Shown here: piece by piece, positions 7,948 to 15,883 of the stretch
How the letters are laid out: each line of letters starts with the position of its first letter
How positions within the stretch are numbered: position 1 is the stretch's first letter
Assembly (NCBI GenBank): GCA_965224525.1
Contig: OZ245050.1
Location: 4,712,001 to 4,776,000, forward strand
DNA length: 64,000 nucleotides
Source of the DNA: Granulosicoccus sp036478565
Lineage (GTDB): Bacteria > Pseudomonadota > Gammaproteobacteria > Granulosicoccales > Granulosicoccaceae
Direction: 5' to 3'
Program-made: the position numbers and the translations under genes
Notes under the pieces: model-generated
The model's input: only the letters and a program-made list of their open reading frames with translations
Database searches by the model: none
What the model was told of the DNA's origin: nothing

Positions 7948-7953
7948 CATAAC
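7948..7953 (-). other. Cassette boundary box without an attC partner
   Basis: GTTATG on the minus strand, 40 bases before the cassette protein start, is the expected first boundary of that cassette. No folded attC arm is present on its other side, so this may be the edge of the array or the relic of an attI site. Confidence 0.4.
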
Positions 7954-8175
7954 AGTAAAATTCAAAGGCCTCCGGCCTTTAATATATATTATCAGGCCTT
8001 CCGTTTAGTTAATTTCGGAAGTTTAACGCGCCCGCAAGTGATTGAATAGTATCAAATAAACGAAGCACACTCGTAAGCTTAGAATTAAAAAGGCCGATGG
8101 CAAGCTTAATAGTTTGGATCATAGTTCATGCTGATGGCGCTACTGCCAATCCTTCGTATGAAATAAACTAATCTA
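7954..8175. other. Intergenic stretch at the array edge
   Basis: The only structure seen is a perfect hairpin, AAAGGCC-tcc-GGCCTTT (7964-7980), without a clear T-run. It could end transcription of either neighbour weakly. There is no trace of an integrase gene. Confidence 0.4.
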
Positions 8176-9684
8176 TCAACCGCCCGCATGTCGCTGTTGT
8201 CGCTGTGAACCATTTGCTAGCCCGGCTTTAGGCGGTGACAAATCAGCGTCAGCCAAAAATACCGGTACGCCCTTCAACCGATTGTGTTTAAAGTCCTTGC
8301 GCGCAGCGTCATCCGCAACTTCAGCATCCACATCAAGCAGTGTCGTCATGCTCCGCCAGAGAAATTCCAGAAGCCGAGGTAGAGCGATGCGGTGCGTTTG
8401 CTCGCTGGTGCTGAATATCCAGTCGCTCAATGACATAAATCGCTTGAACGGATTGTCGCCAAGTATCAGGGGCAAGCTGTTAGGAAATCGCCCGGAGTTA
8501 GCAACCAGATCCCAGTATCTGGCAAAGCGCACCATGCGCTGATGTGTTTCAAAATCTGCATCACGGTGTGCCAGAATCCGATACGGCGGTGATGTCATGT
8601 ATCGCATGTCGTAGGTTTGCGTATGCCGGGTTATGGGTGTACCTCGCAGTCGTTTCAGAATACCCACCTGTATTTCCTGGGGGGCGAGTGAATACAGCAA
8701 ATCAAAACCGCTGGCGAAACTCTCTAGGTTCTCGCCTGGTAAACCAAATATCAGATCAGCATGTATGTGTGCCTGCGTATGGTTTCTCAGCCAGCGAAGG
8801 TTTTCGCAGGTTTTTTCATGTTGCTGTTTGCGGCTGATCAGTTTTTGCACAACGGGGTTGAAAGTCTGGATGCCAATTTCGAACTGCAGACTGCCTGGAG
8901 GAAATCGTGGCAACAGTTTTTGTAGCGTTTCTGGTAGTCGATCGGGTATCAGTTCAAAGTGCAGAAACAGCCCTTTATCTATATGTGTAAGAAAGAACTC
9001 AAGTATCTGTCGACTGGTCTCTGTTTTTAGATTGAATGTCCTGTCTACAAACTTGAAATGCCGGGCGCCGCGGTCTATCAGCAGTTGCATTTGTTGTAGG
9101 AATTCCGGCAGTGGAAAAGCTAATGCAGTCTTGTCCAGAGATGACAGACAAAACTCACATTTGAACGGGCAACCTCTGGAGGCTTCCACATAGAGAACCC
9201 GATGCGCAATGTCATCATCGCTGTAGTAGGGGTAGGGTGACTCAAGCGTTTGCAGATCGACGGGCAGGGCCGATGTCACCGCGACAGGGTTGTCACCGTC
9301 CAGAATCTCCTGGCAAAGCTCCGCGAAGGCGGTGTCCGCGGGGCCGATCACGACGTGATCTGCAAGCGCGGAAATGGTCTGATCAGTCGTTTCAAAGCTG
9401 ACTTCCGGCCCGCCAACGACAATAACAAGCTCCGGTTTTACGACCTTCAGCAGTTTTATCACTTCAGTGGTTTGCAGTACATTCCAGATGTAAACGCCGA
9501 AGCCGACTATGCGACAGCGGCTGTTGAGCAGGGATTCGGCGATATCCTCGGGTCGCTGATTCAGTGTGTATTCCCTAATACGTGTGCGCGCTTGCAGCGT
9601 GCCCATATTGGCAAGCAGATATCGCAGGCCCAGCGAGGCATGGATATAGCGTGCGTTGATGGTGGCAAGCGTAATGTCCGACAT
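8176..9684 (-). CDS. B12-binding-type radical SAM enzyme
   Basis: About 502 residues from MSDITLATINARYIH. The first 150 residues form a Rossmann-like cobalamin-binding region (VIVVGGPEVSFE), followed by the radical SAM cluster motif CPFKCEFC near residue 180, which holds a 4Fe-4S cluster and cleaves S-adenosylmethionine. A later GLPGEN segment is typical of the class. The C-terminal 150 residues resemble the DUF4080 extension. The substrate is unknown. A longer frame upstream to 9840 is rejected because family homology begins at MSDITL. It stands alone on the minus strand, divergent from the flagellar operon. Confidence 0.88.
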   Translation of the reverse strand: MSDITLATINARYIHASLGLRYLLANMGTLQARTRIREYTLNQRPEDIAESLLNSRCRIVGFGVYIWNVLQTTEVIKLLKVVKPELVIVVGGPEVSFETTDQTISALADHVVIGPADTAFAELCQEILDGDNPVAVTSALPVDLQTLESPYPYYSDDDIAHRVLYVEASRGCPFKCEFCLSSLDKTALAFPLPEFLQQMQLLIDRGARHFKFVDRTFNLKTETSRQILEFFLTHIDKGLFLHFELIPDRLPETLQKLLPRFPPGSLQFEIGIQTFNPVVQKLISRKQQHEKTCENLRWLRNHTQAHIHADLIFGLPGENLESFASGFDLLYSLAPQEIQVGILKRLRGTPITRHTQTYDMRYMTSPPYRILAHRDADFETHQRMVRFARYWDLVANSGRFPNSLPLILGDNPFKRFMSLSDWIFSTSEQTHRIALPRLLEFLWRSMTTLLDVDAEVADDAARKDFKHNRLKGVPVFLADADLSPPKAGLANGSQRQQRHAGG

Positions 9685-9939
9685 TAACCGGGTTATTCGA
9701 TGTCGCGAAGTGCATTCGGGCCACGATAACCCATATTGCTGCTCCGGCGTGCGGGCCTCCACTAATCGGCACTGCGTCATTTCGCCGCCGAAGAGTACAG
9801 GAATGCGCCTCAAAAGACGGGGACTGTCTTTCCGGTGCACATTTGGCCAGGGATTTATCTGCCGCGCTGGGGATAATTACTCTGACTGGAATGCCGCCCC
9901 GGCTTCATTAAGCACAGGCGTAGTGACGCTCCGTCGGGA

Positions 9940-9952
9940 TGTAACCGTTACA
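9940..9952. promoter_or_regulatory. Palindromic operator-like site upstream of fliE
   Basis: TGTAACCGTTACA is a perfect 13-base palindrome. Its core TAACSGTTA recurs upstream of flgA (49653-49661) and between fliI and fliJ, and with one mismatch upstream of flgB. Its centre is 39 bases from the GG of the adjacent sigma-54-like promoter. Confidence 0.45.
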
Positions 9953-9983
9953 TACTGCCTGTTTCAGCACTCAATGGCACTCG

Positions 9984-9999
9984 GGGCATAGCGATTGCT
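9984..9999 (+). promoter_or_regulatory. Sigma-54-type promoter of the fliE operon
   Basis: GGGCATAGCGATTGCT matches the -24/-12 consensus TGGCAY-N5-TTGCW except at the first base, with GG and GC exactly 10 bases apart. The start of transcription would be near 10010, about 28 bases before the fliE ATG. Sigma-54 control of fliE operons is common in polar flagellates. Confidence 0.55.
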
Positions 10000-10037
10000 G
10001 CTCGACACTGTAGTACACGCTCACGACAGGAATCGGA

Positions 10038-10361
10038 ATGAGTAATTCAATCGATACAAATGCGCTGCTGGTGCAGCTGCGAACGATGGCCCGCGATGCT
10101 GGAATACCGGCGGCGGTTGAGCCATCGCAGTCTGATGCAAAGGCGTTTTCCGATGTGCTCAAGGCATCGCTACAGGATGTGAATCAGCGCAGTGAAGTGG
10201 CGCGTGAGCTGAGCGAATCATTTGAAGCGGGAGATCCGAATGTCGAACTGTCCGATGTGATGGTTGCGATGCAGAAGGCAAGGGTGTCTTTCGAGGCGCT
10301 TACCCAGGTAAGGAACAAGATGGTGTCGGCCTATACCGACATCATGAACATGCCTTTATAG
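10038..10361 (+). CDS. fliE: Flagellar hook-basal body protein FliE
   Basis: A 107-residue rod adapter that joins the MS ring to the proximal rod in the periplasm; it is exported by the flagellar type III apparatus. The C-terminal family block is clear (LSDVMVAMQKARVSFEALTQ, then VRNKMVSAY). Length is normal. The ATG is preceded by GGAATCGGA. It opens the long plus-strand flagellar operon, 41 bases before fliF. Confidence 0.93.
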   Translation: MSNSIDTNALLVQLRTMARDAGIPAAVEPSQSDAKAFSDVLKASLQDVNQRSEVARELSESFEAGDPNVELSDVMVAMQKARVSFEALTQVRNKMVSAYTDIMNMPL

Positions 10362-10402
10362 ATACACGCGGCCAAAACTGAGTAACCGGAGTTTGATGAC
10401 TA

Positions 10403-12070
10403 ATGAGTGATGGTGATGCGAATACTGGTGTAGCTGTGCCTCTGCCTGCACAGAATACCGCGCTTGCCTCTGTCGGCCGTGGCCTTGCATCGCCTCAGTT
10501 GGGCGCTTTGCTGACGCTGGCATCTGCGTTGACGCTGGGCGTTGGCCTGATTTTCTGGACATTTCAACCTGAATACGTGCCGGTTGCGGAGCAGGGTTCG
10601 CGGGACGATGCGCTGAAGATTGTTGAGGTTTTGCAAAAGACGTCTGTGCCTTACAAGCTCGACCCCAATACCGGGTTGGTGTTGATTCCAAAAGATCAGG
10701 CAAGCGAAGTTCAAATGAGCCTGGCTGCGAGTGGATTGACTCAATCCCGCTCGGTAGGGCTGGAGTTATTGCAGAAAGACTCGTCTCTTGGCACCAGCCA
10801 CTTCACCGAAACCGCCCGCTACCAGCATGCGCTAGAAACAGAGCTTAGCCGCACCATTAGCAGCATGCGCAATGTGGATTCTGCACGGGTACATCTGGCG
10901 CTGCCAAAACAATCTGTGTTTGTACGCGATCGGGAGCAGGCGTCGGCATCGGTCATGATCAAGGCACAATCGGGACGCAGTATTGAGGAAGAGCAGGTCA
11001 CAGCGGTGGTCAGTCTGGTCGCATCCAGCATTCCGTATCTGGAAAATGGTCAGGTTACTGTAGTCGATCAGTGGGGCCGCTTGTTGTCGACTGGCAACGA
11101 CTCGGACAGTAGTGCGACGCGGGATCAGTACCGCTATGCAAGAAAGCTGGAAAAACTCTATTCGGAGCGTATCGAATCGCTTTTGCGTCCTGTCGTAGGT
11201 AACGGTCGAGTGCGGGCGATAGTGACTGCCGAAGTGGATTTCTCGTTCAATGAGCGAACCGAGGAAAGTTACGAGCCCGATGCTGAGCAGCTGCGTAGTG
11301 AGGAAACCCAGAATCAAATGAATCGCGGTGGTGCGGCCGTGGGTATTCCGGGAGCATTGAGCAATCAGCCGCCGGGCATCGGCGTGACCGACCCGGCGAC
11401 GGATGCAAATGCCACGGAAACTCCAGGTCCTGTGAACGAAAGCAGTTCGCAAGTGCGCAACTATGAGCTAGACCGGACGATAACGCATGTCCGTCAGGCG
11501 CCAGGCAGTATTCGTCGCGTTACGGCGGCGATCATTATTGATGACCGGGTGACTGTGGATGCGGATGGCGCGACAGTGCGTACGCCGCTGACGGAAGAGG
11601 AGCTGGCTGAATACACAACATTGGTGCGAAAAGCGATCGGTTTCAATGAGCCGCGCGGAGACAGTGTGGTGGTATTCAATCGGTCGTTTTTGCCAGAAGA
11701 AGAAATCCTACCGCTTGAGCCACTACCTATTTGGCAACAAAGTTGGGTCTGGACCATCGTGCGGCAGGTGTTGATTGGTCTGGCTGTTCTGTTGTTGGTC
11801 TTGCTGGTTGTACGCCCTGCAGTAAAACGTCTGCTACAGAGTCAGGCTCCGGCCCTTGGGGGTACTGCACACAGTGGTGCCGATTTGTTGAATGGCGATG
11901 GCAGTGCAGCGGCAATGGTTTCCGCTGATCCTGATAGAGCAAGCGTGGCAGCGGCGGCGCTGGCACCGCCTGATGCGGTTTATGGCGATATTCTGAACAT
12001 GGCCCGAGCGATGGCCGCAGAAGATCCGAAGCGGGTTGCCAAGGTAGTTAAAGACTGGGTAAGTGAATAG
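10403..12070 (+). CDS. fliF: Flagellar MS-ring protein FliF
   Basis: A 555-residue inner-membrane ring protein. One transmembrane helix lies near residues 33-53 and another near 443-466 (QVLIGLAVLLLVLLVV), enclosing the periplasmic ring-building domains with the conserved YKLDPNTGLVLIP and ARVHLALPKQSVFVRD segments. The cytoplasmic C-terminus (AEDPKRVAKVVKDWV) is the FliG-binding tail. The length and layout are typical. It is followed after 2 bases by fliG. Confidence 0.95.
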   Translation: MSDGDANTGVAVPLPAQNTALASVGRGLASPQLGALLTLASALTLGVGLIFWTFQPEYVPVAEQGSRDDALKIVEVLQKTSVPYKLDPNTGLVLIPKDQASEVQMSLAASGLTQSRSVGLELLQKDSSLGTSHFTETARYQHALETELSRTISSMRNVDSARVHLALPKQSVFVRDREQASASVMIKAQSGRSIEEEQVTAVVSLVASSIPYLENGQVTVVDQWGRLLSTGNDSDSSATRDQYRYARKLEKLYSERIESLLRPVVGNGRVRAIVTAEVDFSFNERTEESYEPDAEQLRSEETQNQMNRGGAAVGIPGALSNQPPGIGVTDPATDANATETPGPVNESSSQVRNYELDRTITHVRQAPGSIRRVTAAIIIDDRVTVDADGATVRTPLTEEELAEYTTLVRKAIGFNEPRGDSVVVFNRSFLPEEEILPLEPLPIWQQSWVWTIVRQVLIGLAVLLLVLLVVRPAVKRLLQSQAPALGGTAHSGADLLNGDGSAAAMVSADPDRASVAAAALAPPDAVYGDILNMARAMAAEDPKRVAKVVKDWVSE

Positions 12071-12072
12071 TC

Positions 12073-13116
12073 ATGGCGGTTGAAGATGCGGAAGCGGAAG
12101 AAAGCGTTGTTGCGGAACCAGTCGAGGAGCTTAGCGGTTCCTGCCAGGCTGCCATTTTGTTGATGGCGTTGGGCGAGGAAGAAGCTGCAAGCATTCTGCA
12201 GCACATGAAGCCTGCGGAAGTTCAGGCAATCGGTGAAGCGATGACGGCTATTGATGGTGTAACGCAGTCGCAAATCAGTGGCACCCTCGATCAGTTTATT
12301 GACCGGGTCGGAAAAGAATCATCACTGGGCCTTGGCTCGGCTGATTATTTCAAATCGACGCTGACCAAAGCGCTTGGCAAGGACAAGGCAACCAGCGTCT
12401 TATCCCGCATGGAGCCGGCTGATGAGGAAAGCGGCCTGACTGCACTGAAGTGGATGGACTCGCGCGTGGTCGCCCGAATCATTCGTGACGAGCACCCGCA
12501 GATCATTGCAACCGTGTTGAGTCAGTTGTCCAGCGATCAGGCTGGTGATGTACTGGATCGTCTACCGGATGACTTGCATACCGATATCATTCTGCGTATT
12601 TCCCGGCTTGATAAAATACACCCTTCGGCGCTTGCTGATCTGGATGAAATCATCCAACAGCTGTTTGAGAACAACGCTCAGGTAGAAATATCCAACATAG
12701 GTGGTGTGAAGGTCGCCTCCGAAATACTTAACGGGGTGTCCAAGGAATCGGAAGAGAGAATTCTCGAGCTGCTTGAGGAAGCAGACAGCGAACTGTGCGA
12801 ACAAATAAAGGAAGGCATGTTCATCTTTGAGAACTTGTTGTCACTTGATGATCGAGGTATGCAGACGCTGCTTCGTGAGGTGTCAAATGATGAGCTGATA
12901 CTGGCGCTTAAGGGCGCTTCGTCCGAAATGCAGGAAAAGATATTCCGCAATATGTCGTCACGTGCTGCGGAGCTGTTGCGAGATGATCTGTCGGCCAAGG
13001 GGCCAGTCAAGTTGACCGAAGTAGAGACTGCCCAAAAGGAAATACTGGTTACCGCGCAGAAGCTCGCCGAGGATGGGAAAATAGCACTGGGTGGTAAGGG
13101 GGACGACTTTGTTTAG
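12073..13116 (+). CDS. fliG: Flagellar motor switch protein FliG
   Basis: A 347-residue C-ring protein that couples the stator to the MS ring. The middle domain has the EHPQ motif (RDEHPQIIATVLSQL) and the C-terminal torque helix carries the charged residues expected (DDRGMQTLLREV, RAAELLRDDL). The family's C-terminal block VETAQKEIL is intact. An acidic N-terminal extension of about 20 residues precedes the conserved region. Nothing suggests a loss of torque generation. Confidence 0.96.
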   Translation: MAVEDAEAEESVVAEPVEELSGSCQAAILLMALGEEEAASILQHMKPAEVQAIGEAMTAIDGVTQSQISGTLDQFIDRVGKESSLGLGSADYFKSTLTKALGKDKATSVLSRMEPADEESGLTALKWMDSRVVARIIRDEHPQIIATVLSQLSSDQAGDVLDRLPDDLHTDIILRISRLDKIHPSALADLDEIIQQLFENNAQVEISNIGGVKVASEILNGVSKESEERILELLEEADSELCEQIKEGMFIFENLLSLDDRGMQTLLREVSNDELILALKGASSEMQEKIFRNMSSRAAELLRDDLSAKGPVKLTEVETAQKEILVTAQKLAEDGKIALGGKGDDFV

Positions 13117-13909
13117 GGTGCTGACAGATGAAGAGGCCCGCTCGGTAAAGCGCTGGCGTGCACCGTCGTTGCCTGCTGCCGGTAATGCGGGTAGTCGCGC
13201 TGCCGTTCGGCCGGAAACCGTCGTGGGTTCGTTGACCCGTCATCGTGAATCACTGACTGGTCATTCAAGTGGCGAGGGGTCTGTTGCGGCATCGGACAGG
13301 GTAGACAGTGCTGTACAGCAGGCGGATGTTTTGCTGCCCGTGAATCCTTCTGCCGAAATGTTACAAACATCGTATGACGAAGGTTATGCACAAGGTTTTG
13401 CCGAAGGTAGTGCTGCTGCTCACCAGCAGAGTGGGGACGAAATCAGCACCTTGCTAAACAATCTGGTGCATCAGCAGTTGGCGCAGGACTCCTTGTTAGT
13501 GGATGAAGTTCTGATATTAGCCAAAGCCATGGCAAGGTTGCTCGTACACCGAGAGATTAACAGTGACGCTACAGTGCTTGAGGATATTGTACGTAGTGCC
13601 CTCGAGCGACTGGACACAAAATCGGCTAGCGCAAGTATTCATGTCAATCCGCTGGATGCTGCGCAGCTTGCCATGCTGCTGCCAGAGAATTTGCGTGAAA
13701 GCCTGGTTGCAGATGCGGCGTTGGATCGTGGTGATTGTGTTATCGAATCTGCCAGTTCAACCATACGCTCAGGTGTAAACGAACTGATCGACAGTCTGAT
13801 CGTTGACTTGTACTGCGTTGACAAAAATGATGCCGGTAGTGATGCCCAGGACGGAGCGAAGGGTAGTGATGAGCTCGTTGATGCACCCGTTGATGAAGAT
13901 GCCCCGTGA
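13109..13909 (+). CDS. fliH: Flagellar export ATPase regulator FliH
   Basis: About 266 residues. FliH binds and restrains the ATPase FliI and links it to the C ring. The family's glycine repeat is visible (EGYAQGFAEG, GxxxGxxxG type) near residue 95, followed by the conserved C-terminal domain. The start is uncertain: TTG at 13109 has AAGGGGG 6 bases upstream and is preferred over GTG at 13091 or 13118. All overlap or adjoin the fliG end. The first 80 residues are poorly conserved, rich in Ser, Gly and Arg. Confidence 0.85.
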   Translation: MFRVLTDEEARSVKRWRAPSLPAAGNAGSRAAVRPETVVGSLTRHRESLTGHSSGEGSVAASDRVDSAVQQADVLLPVNPSAEMLQTSYDEGYAQGFAEGSAAAHQQSGDEISTLLNNLVHQQLAQDSLLVDEVLILAKAMARLLVHREINSDATVLEDIVRSALERLDTKSASASIHVNPLDAAQLAMLLPENLRESLVADAALDRGDCVIESASSTIRSGVNELIDSLIVDLYCVDKNDAGSDAQDGAKGSDELVDAPVDEDAP

Positions 13910-15276
13910 CATCATCTGTTGCCTCATCAGCCCGGATTCGCAAGAAGCTGGAACAGTGCCGTGCGAATCTTCGGTTTCCTGAGCTACCCGTTGAGGGTAG
14001 GCTGGTCAAGCTTCTTGGGTTGACCCTTGAGGCTGATGGCTGCCGAGCTGCGATGGGTGAGCGTTGCAGTATCGAGAGTGCTGCCGGGGAGGTGGCTGTT
14101 GAAGCAGAAGTTGTTGGTTTTAACGGTCAGCGAACCTTGTTAATGCCAGCAGGTGACGTTGGTGGTCTGCGTCTGAATGCGCGTGTCATACCGCTTTCAA
14201 GGTCGGTCAGTGTACCTGTTGGCAACGGGTTACTTGGTCGGGTCGTCGATGCGCAGGGCCAGCCCATTGATGGTCGTGGCCCATTGATTGATAGCAGGCA
14301 AGAGCCTCTGGTTGCACGCAGTATCAATCCACTGGATCGCGCAGCAATCGAACAACCTTTCGACGTAGGTGTACGGGCGATTAATGGCCTCTTGACGCTG
14401 GGACGTGGTCAGCGTGTCGGGCTGTTTGCTGGTAGTGGCATTGGCAAGAGCTCGCTACTTGGCATGATGACCCGTCATTCAGAAGCCGATGTTACCGTCA
14501 TCGCATTGATCGGTGAGCGTGGCCGGGAAGTCAACGAATTCATAACCGAAACGCTTGGTGAACAAGGCATGCGCTCTGCCGTAGTTGTTGCAGTGCCTGC
14601 CGATCAGCCACCGCTATTACGCTTGCAAGGTGCCATGCTGGCGACCGCCATTGCCGAGAGCTTTCGGGATAATGGTAAACAGGTTCTGTTGCTGGTTGAC
14701 TCACTGACAAGGTTTGCTCAAGCGCAACGGGAAATTGGTCTGGCAACCGGTGAGCCACCGACCAGCAAGGGCTACCCACCTTCCGTATTTGCCTTGCTGC
14801 CCAGACTGGTTGAACGAGCGGGCAACTTTCGACGCGGCGGTTCGATTACGGCGATTTATACGGTACTTGCAGAAGGTGATGATCAGAATGATCCGATAGT
14901 CGATGCGGCGAGGGCGGTTCTTGACGGGCATATTGTATTGACCAGAGCCTTGAGCGATGCGGCCCACTATCCGGCTATTGATATTGGTGCCTCTGTCAGT
15001 CGAACCCGCAATGCAGTGACAAGCACTGAGCAGCAAAAGGTTGTCAAGCATTGCTTGCAACTTGCTGCCGCGTATCGTGCGCAAGAGGATATGCTACGAG
15101 TCGGCTTGTATAAACACGGTACTGACCCACTACTGGATCGTGCGCTGTCAGTGTGGCCTCGGTTGCAGCATTATTTGCAACAGAATGCCGATCAGGGGGT
15201 TAGTCTGGAAGATTCTTTTGCAGCGCTGGAAGAGGTATTGAGCGTTTCTCAGGAAGTGGTGGAGGATACCGCCTGA
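13906..15276 (+). CDS. fliI: Flagellum-specific ATPase FliI
   Basis: A 456-residue F1-beta-like ATPase that powers unloading of substrates at the type III export gate. Walker A is GSGIGKSS near residue 180, and Walker B is LLLVDSLTRFAQAQRE near 262; the GEPPTSKGYPPSVF block is typical of the family. The start is GTG overlapping the fliH stop (GTGA). Complete length. Confidence 0.96.
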   Translation: MTSSVASSARIRKKLEQCRANLRFPELPVEGRLVKLLGLTLEADGCRAAMGERCSIESAAGEVAVEAEVVGFNGQRTLLMPAGDVGGLRLNARVIPLSRSVSVPVGNGLLGRVVDAQGQPIDGRGPLIDSRQEPLVARSINPLDRAAIEQPFDVGVRAINGLLTLGRGQRVGLFAGSGIGKSSLLGMMTRHSEADVTVIALIGERGREVNEFITETLGEQGMRSAVVVAVPADQPPLLRLQGAMLATAIAESFRDNGKQVLLLVDSLTRFAQAQREIGLATGEPPTSKGYPPSVFALLPRLVERAGNFRRGGSITAIYTVLAEGDDQNDPIVDAARAVLDGHIVLTRALSDAAHYPAIDIGASVSRTRNAVTSTEQQKVVKHCLQLAAAYRAQEDMLRVGLYKHGTDPLLDRALSVWPRLQHYLQQNADQGVSLEDSFAALEEVLSVSQEVVEDTA

Positions 15277-15335
15277 AGCCACGCAGTCCGTAAAATCTCA
15301 ACCATTGTGTTGGCTGTGCGCCAATAAAGTAACCT

Positions 15336-15352
15336 TGGCTAACGGTTAGCCA
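15336..15352. promoter_or_regulatory. Inverted repeat in the fliI-fliJ gap
   Basis: TGGCTAACGGTTAGCCA is a perfect palindrome around one central base and contains the TAACSGTTA core seen upstream of fliE and flgA. As RNA it could form only a short hairpin; no T-run follows. The 142-base gap is unusual within this tightly packed operon. Confidence 0.4.
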
Positions 15353-15418
15353 GGCTCTTAGTGCTACGCGGTTTTGTCTGACAGCCGACATGGTTGGTAT
15401 GGACAAGAGCACCCACTC

Positions 15419-15883
15419 ATGCGCGCATCGCGACTAGTCACACTGGCTCAGCTCGCGGATAAAAAAGCGCGACAGAGTCAACTGGAACTGCAGGAACGCC
15501 GAGCTGCGCGAGATACCTTCGTTCAGGAAGCTCAGCTCTTGCGCCAGTTCGTTCGTGGCTATCATCAAACCAGTCTGGAACGCATAAGCCTGGTTGCAAC
15601 CTTATTGTCGCACCAGCAGAGTTTTGTCAGCCGTCTGGGTGATCAGATTGTGCAGATAGACAGGAAAGTGGCTGAAAGTACAGCGATGGTACGTCAGTGT
15701 GAAAGGCGATTGAAACTGGATCTGATGCAAGTGGCTGCACTCGATGCCTTGTGCGACAAGGAAGCAGTCAATGATCAAGTGCAGAGTGCCCGTAGTGAGC
15801 AGAGCGAGCAGGATGAAATAGCGCGAATGCAGCAACAGCTCCACAACAGAGGTTTTGCGTTCGAGGGTGCAGGCGGTGTCTGA
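15419..15883 (+). CDS. fliJ: Flagellar export chaperone FliJ
   Basis: A coiled-coil protein of 154 residues from ATG at 15419 (MRASRLVTLAQLADKK), which aligns with the usual FliJ beginning; an upstream TTG at 15374 would add 15 residues. FliJ stimulates FliI and the FlhA gate and escorts export chaperones. The sequence is charged and helical with no membrane segment. Family similarity is weak, as usual, so position between fliI and fliK carries weight. Confidence 0.82.
   Translation: MRASRLVTLAQLADKKARQSQLELQERRAARDTFVQEAQLLRQFVRGYHQTSLERISLVATLLSHQQSFVSRLGDQIVQIDRKVAESTAMVRQCERRLKLDLMQVAALDALCDKEAVNDQVQSARSEQSEQDEIARMQQQLHNRGFAFEGAGGV

Larger units (their letters stand above)
9685..10037. 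promoter_or_regulatory. Divergent intergenic region ahead of fliE
   Basis: No gene is seen in these 353 bases. They contain the palindrome at 9940-9952 and the sigma-54-like promoter at 9984-9999, listed separately, and presumably the promoter of the radical SAM gene. Confidence 0.5.

Noticed and set aside
9975..9980. TGGCAC as a sigma-54 -24 box for fliE
   Set aside because: The bases 5 further on read GCAT, not TTGC. The properly spaced pair begins at 9985 instead.
9656..9991. Plus-strand open frame before fliE
   Set aside because: It overlaps the start of the radical SAM gene on the other strand and the fliE promoter, has no ribosome site, and has unlikely composition.
15340..15440. Sigma-54 promoter for fliJ at the 39-base spacing from the fliI-fliJ palindrome
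   Set aside because: No GG lies at the expected place and no GG-N10-GC pair is found in the gap.
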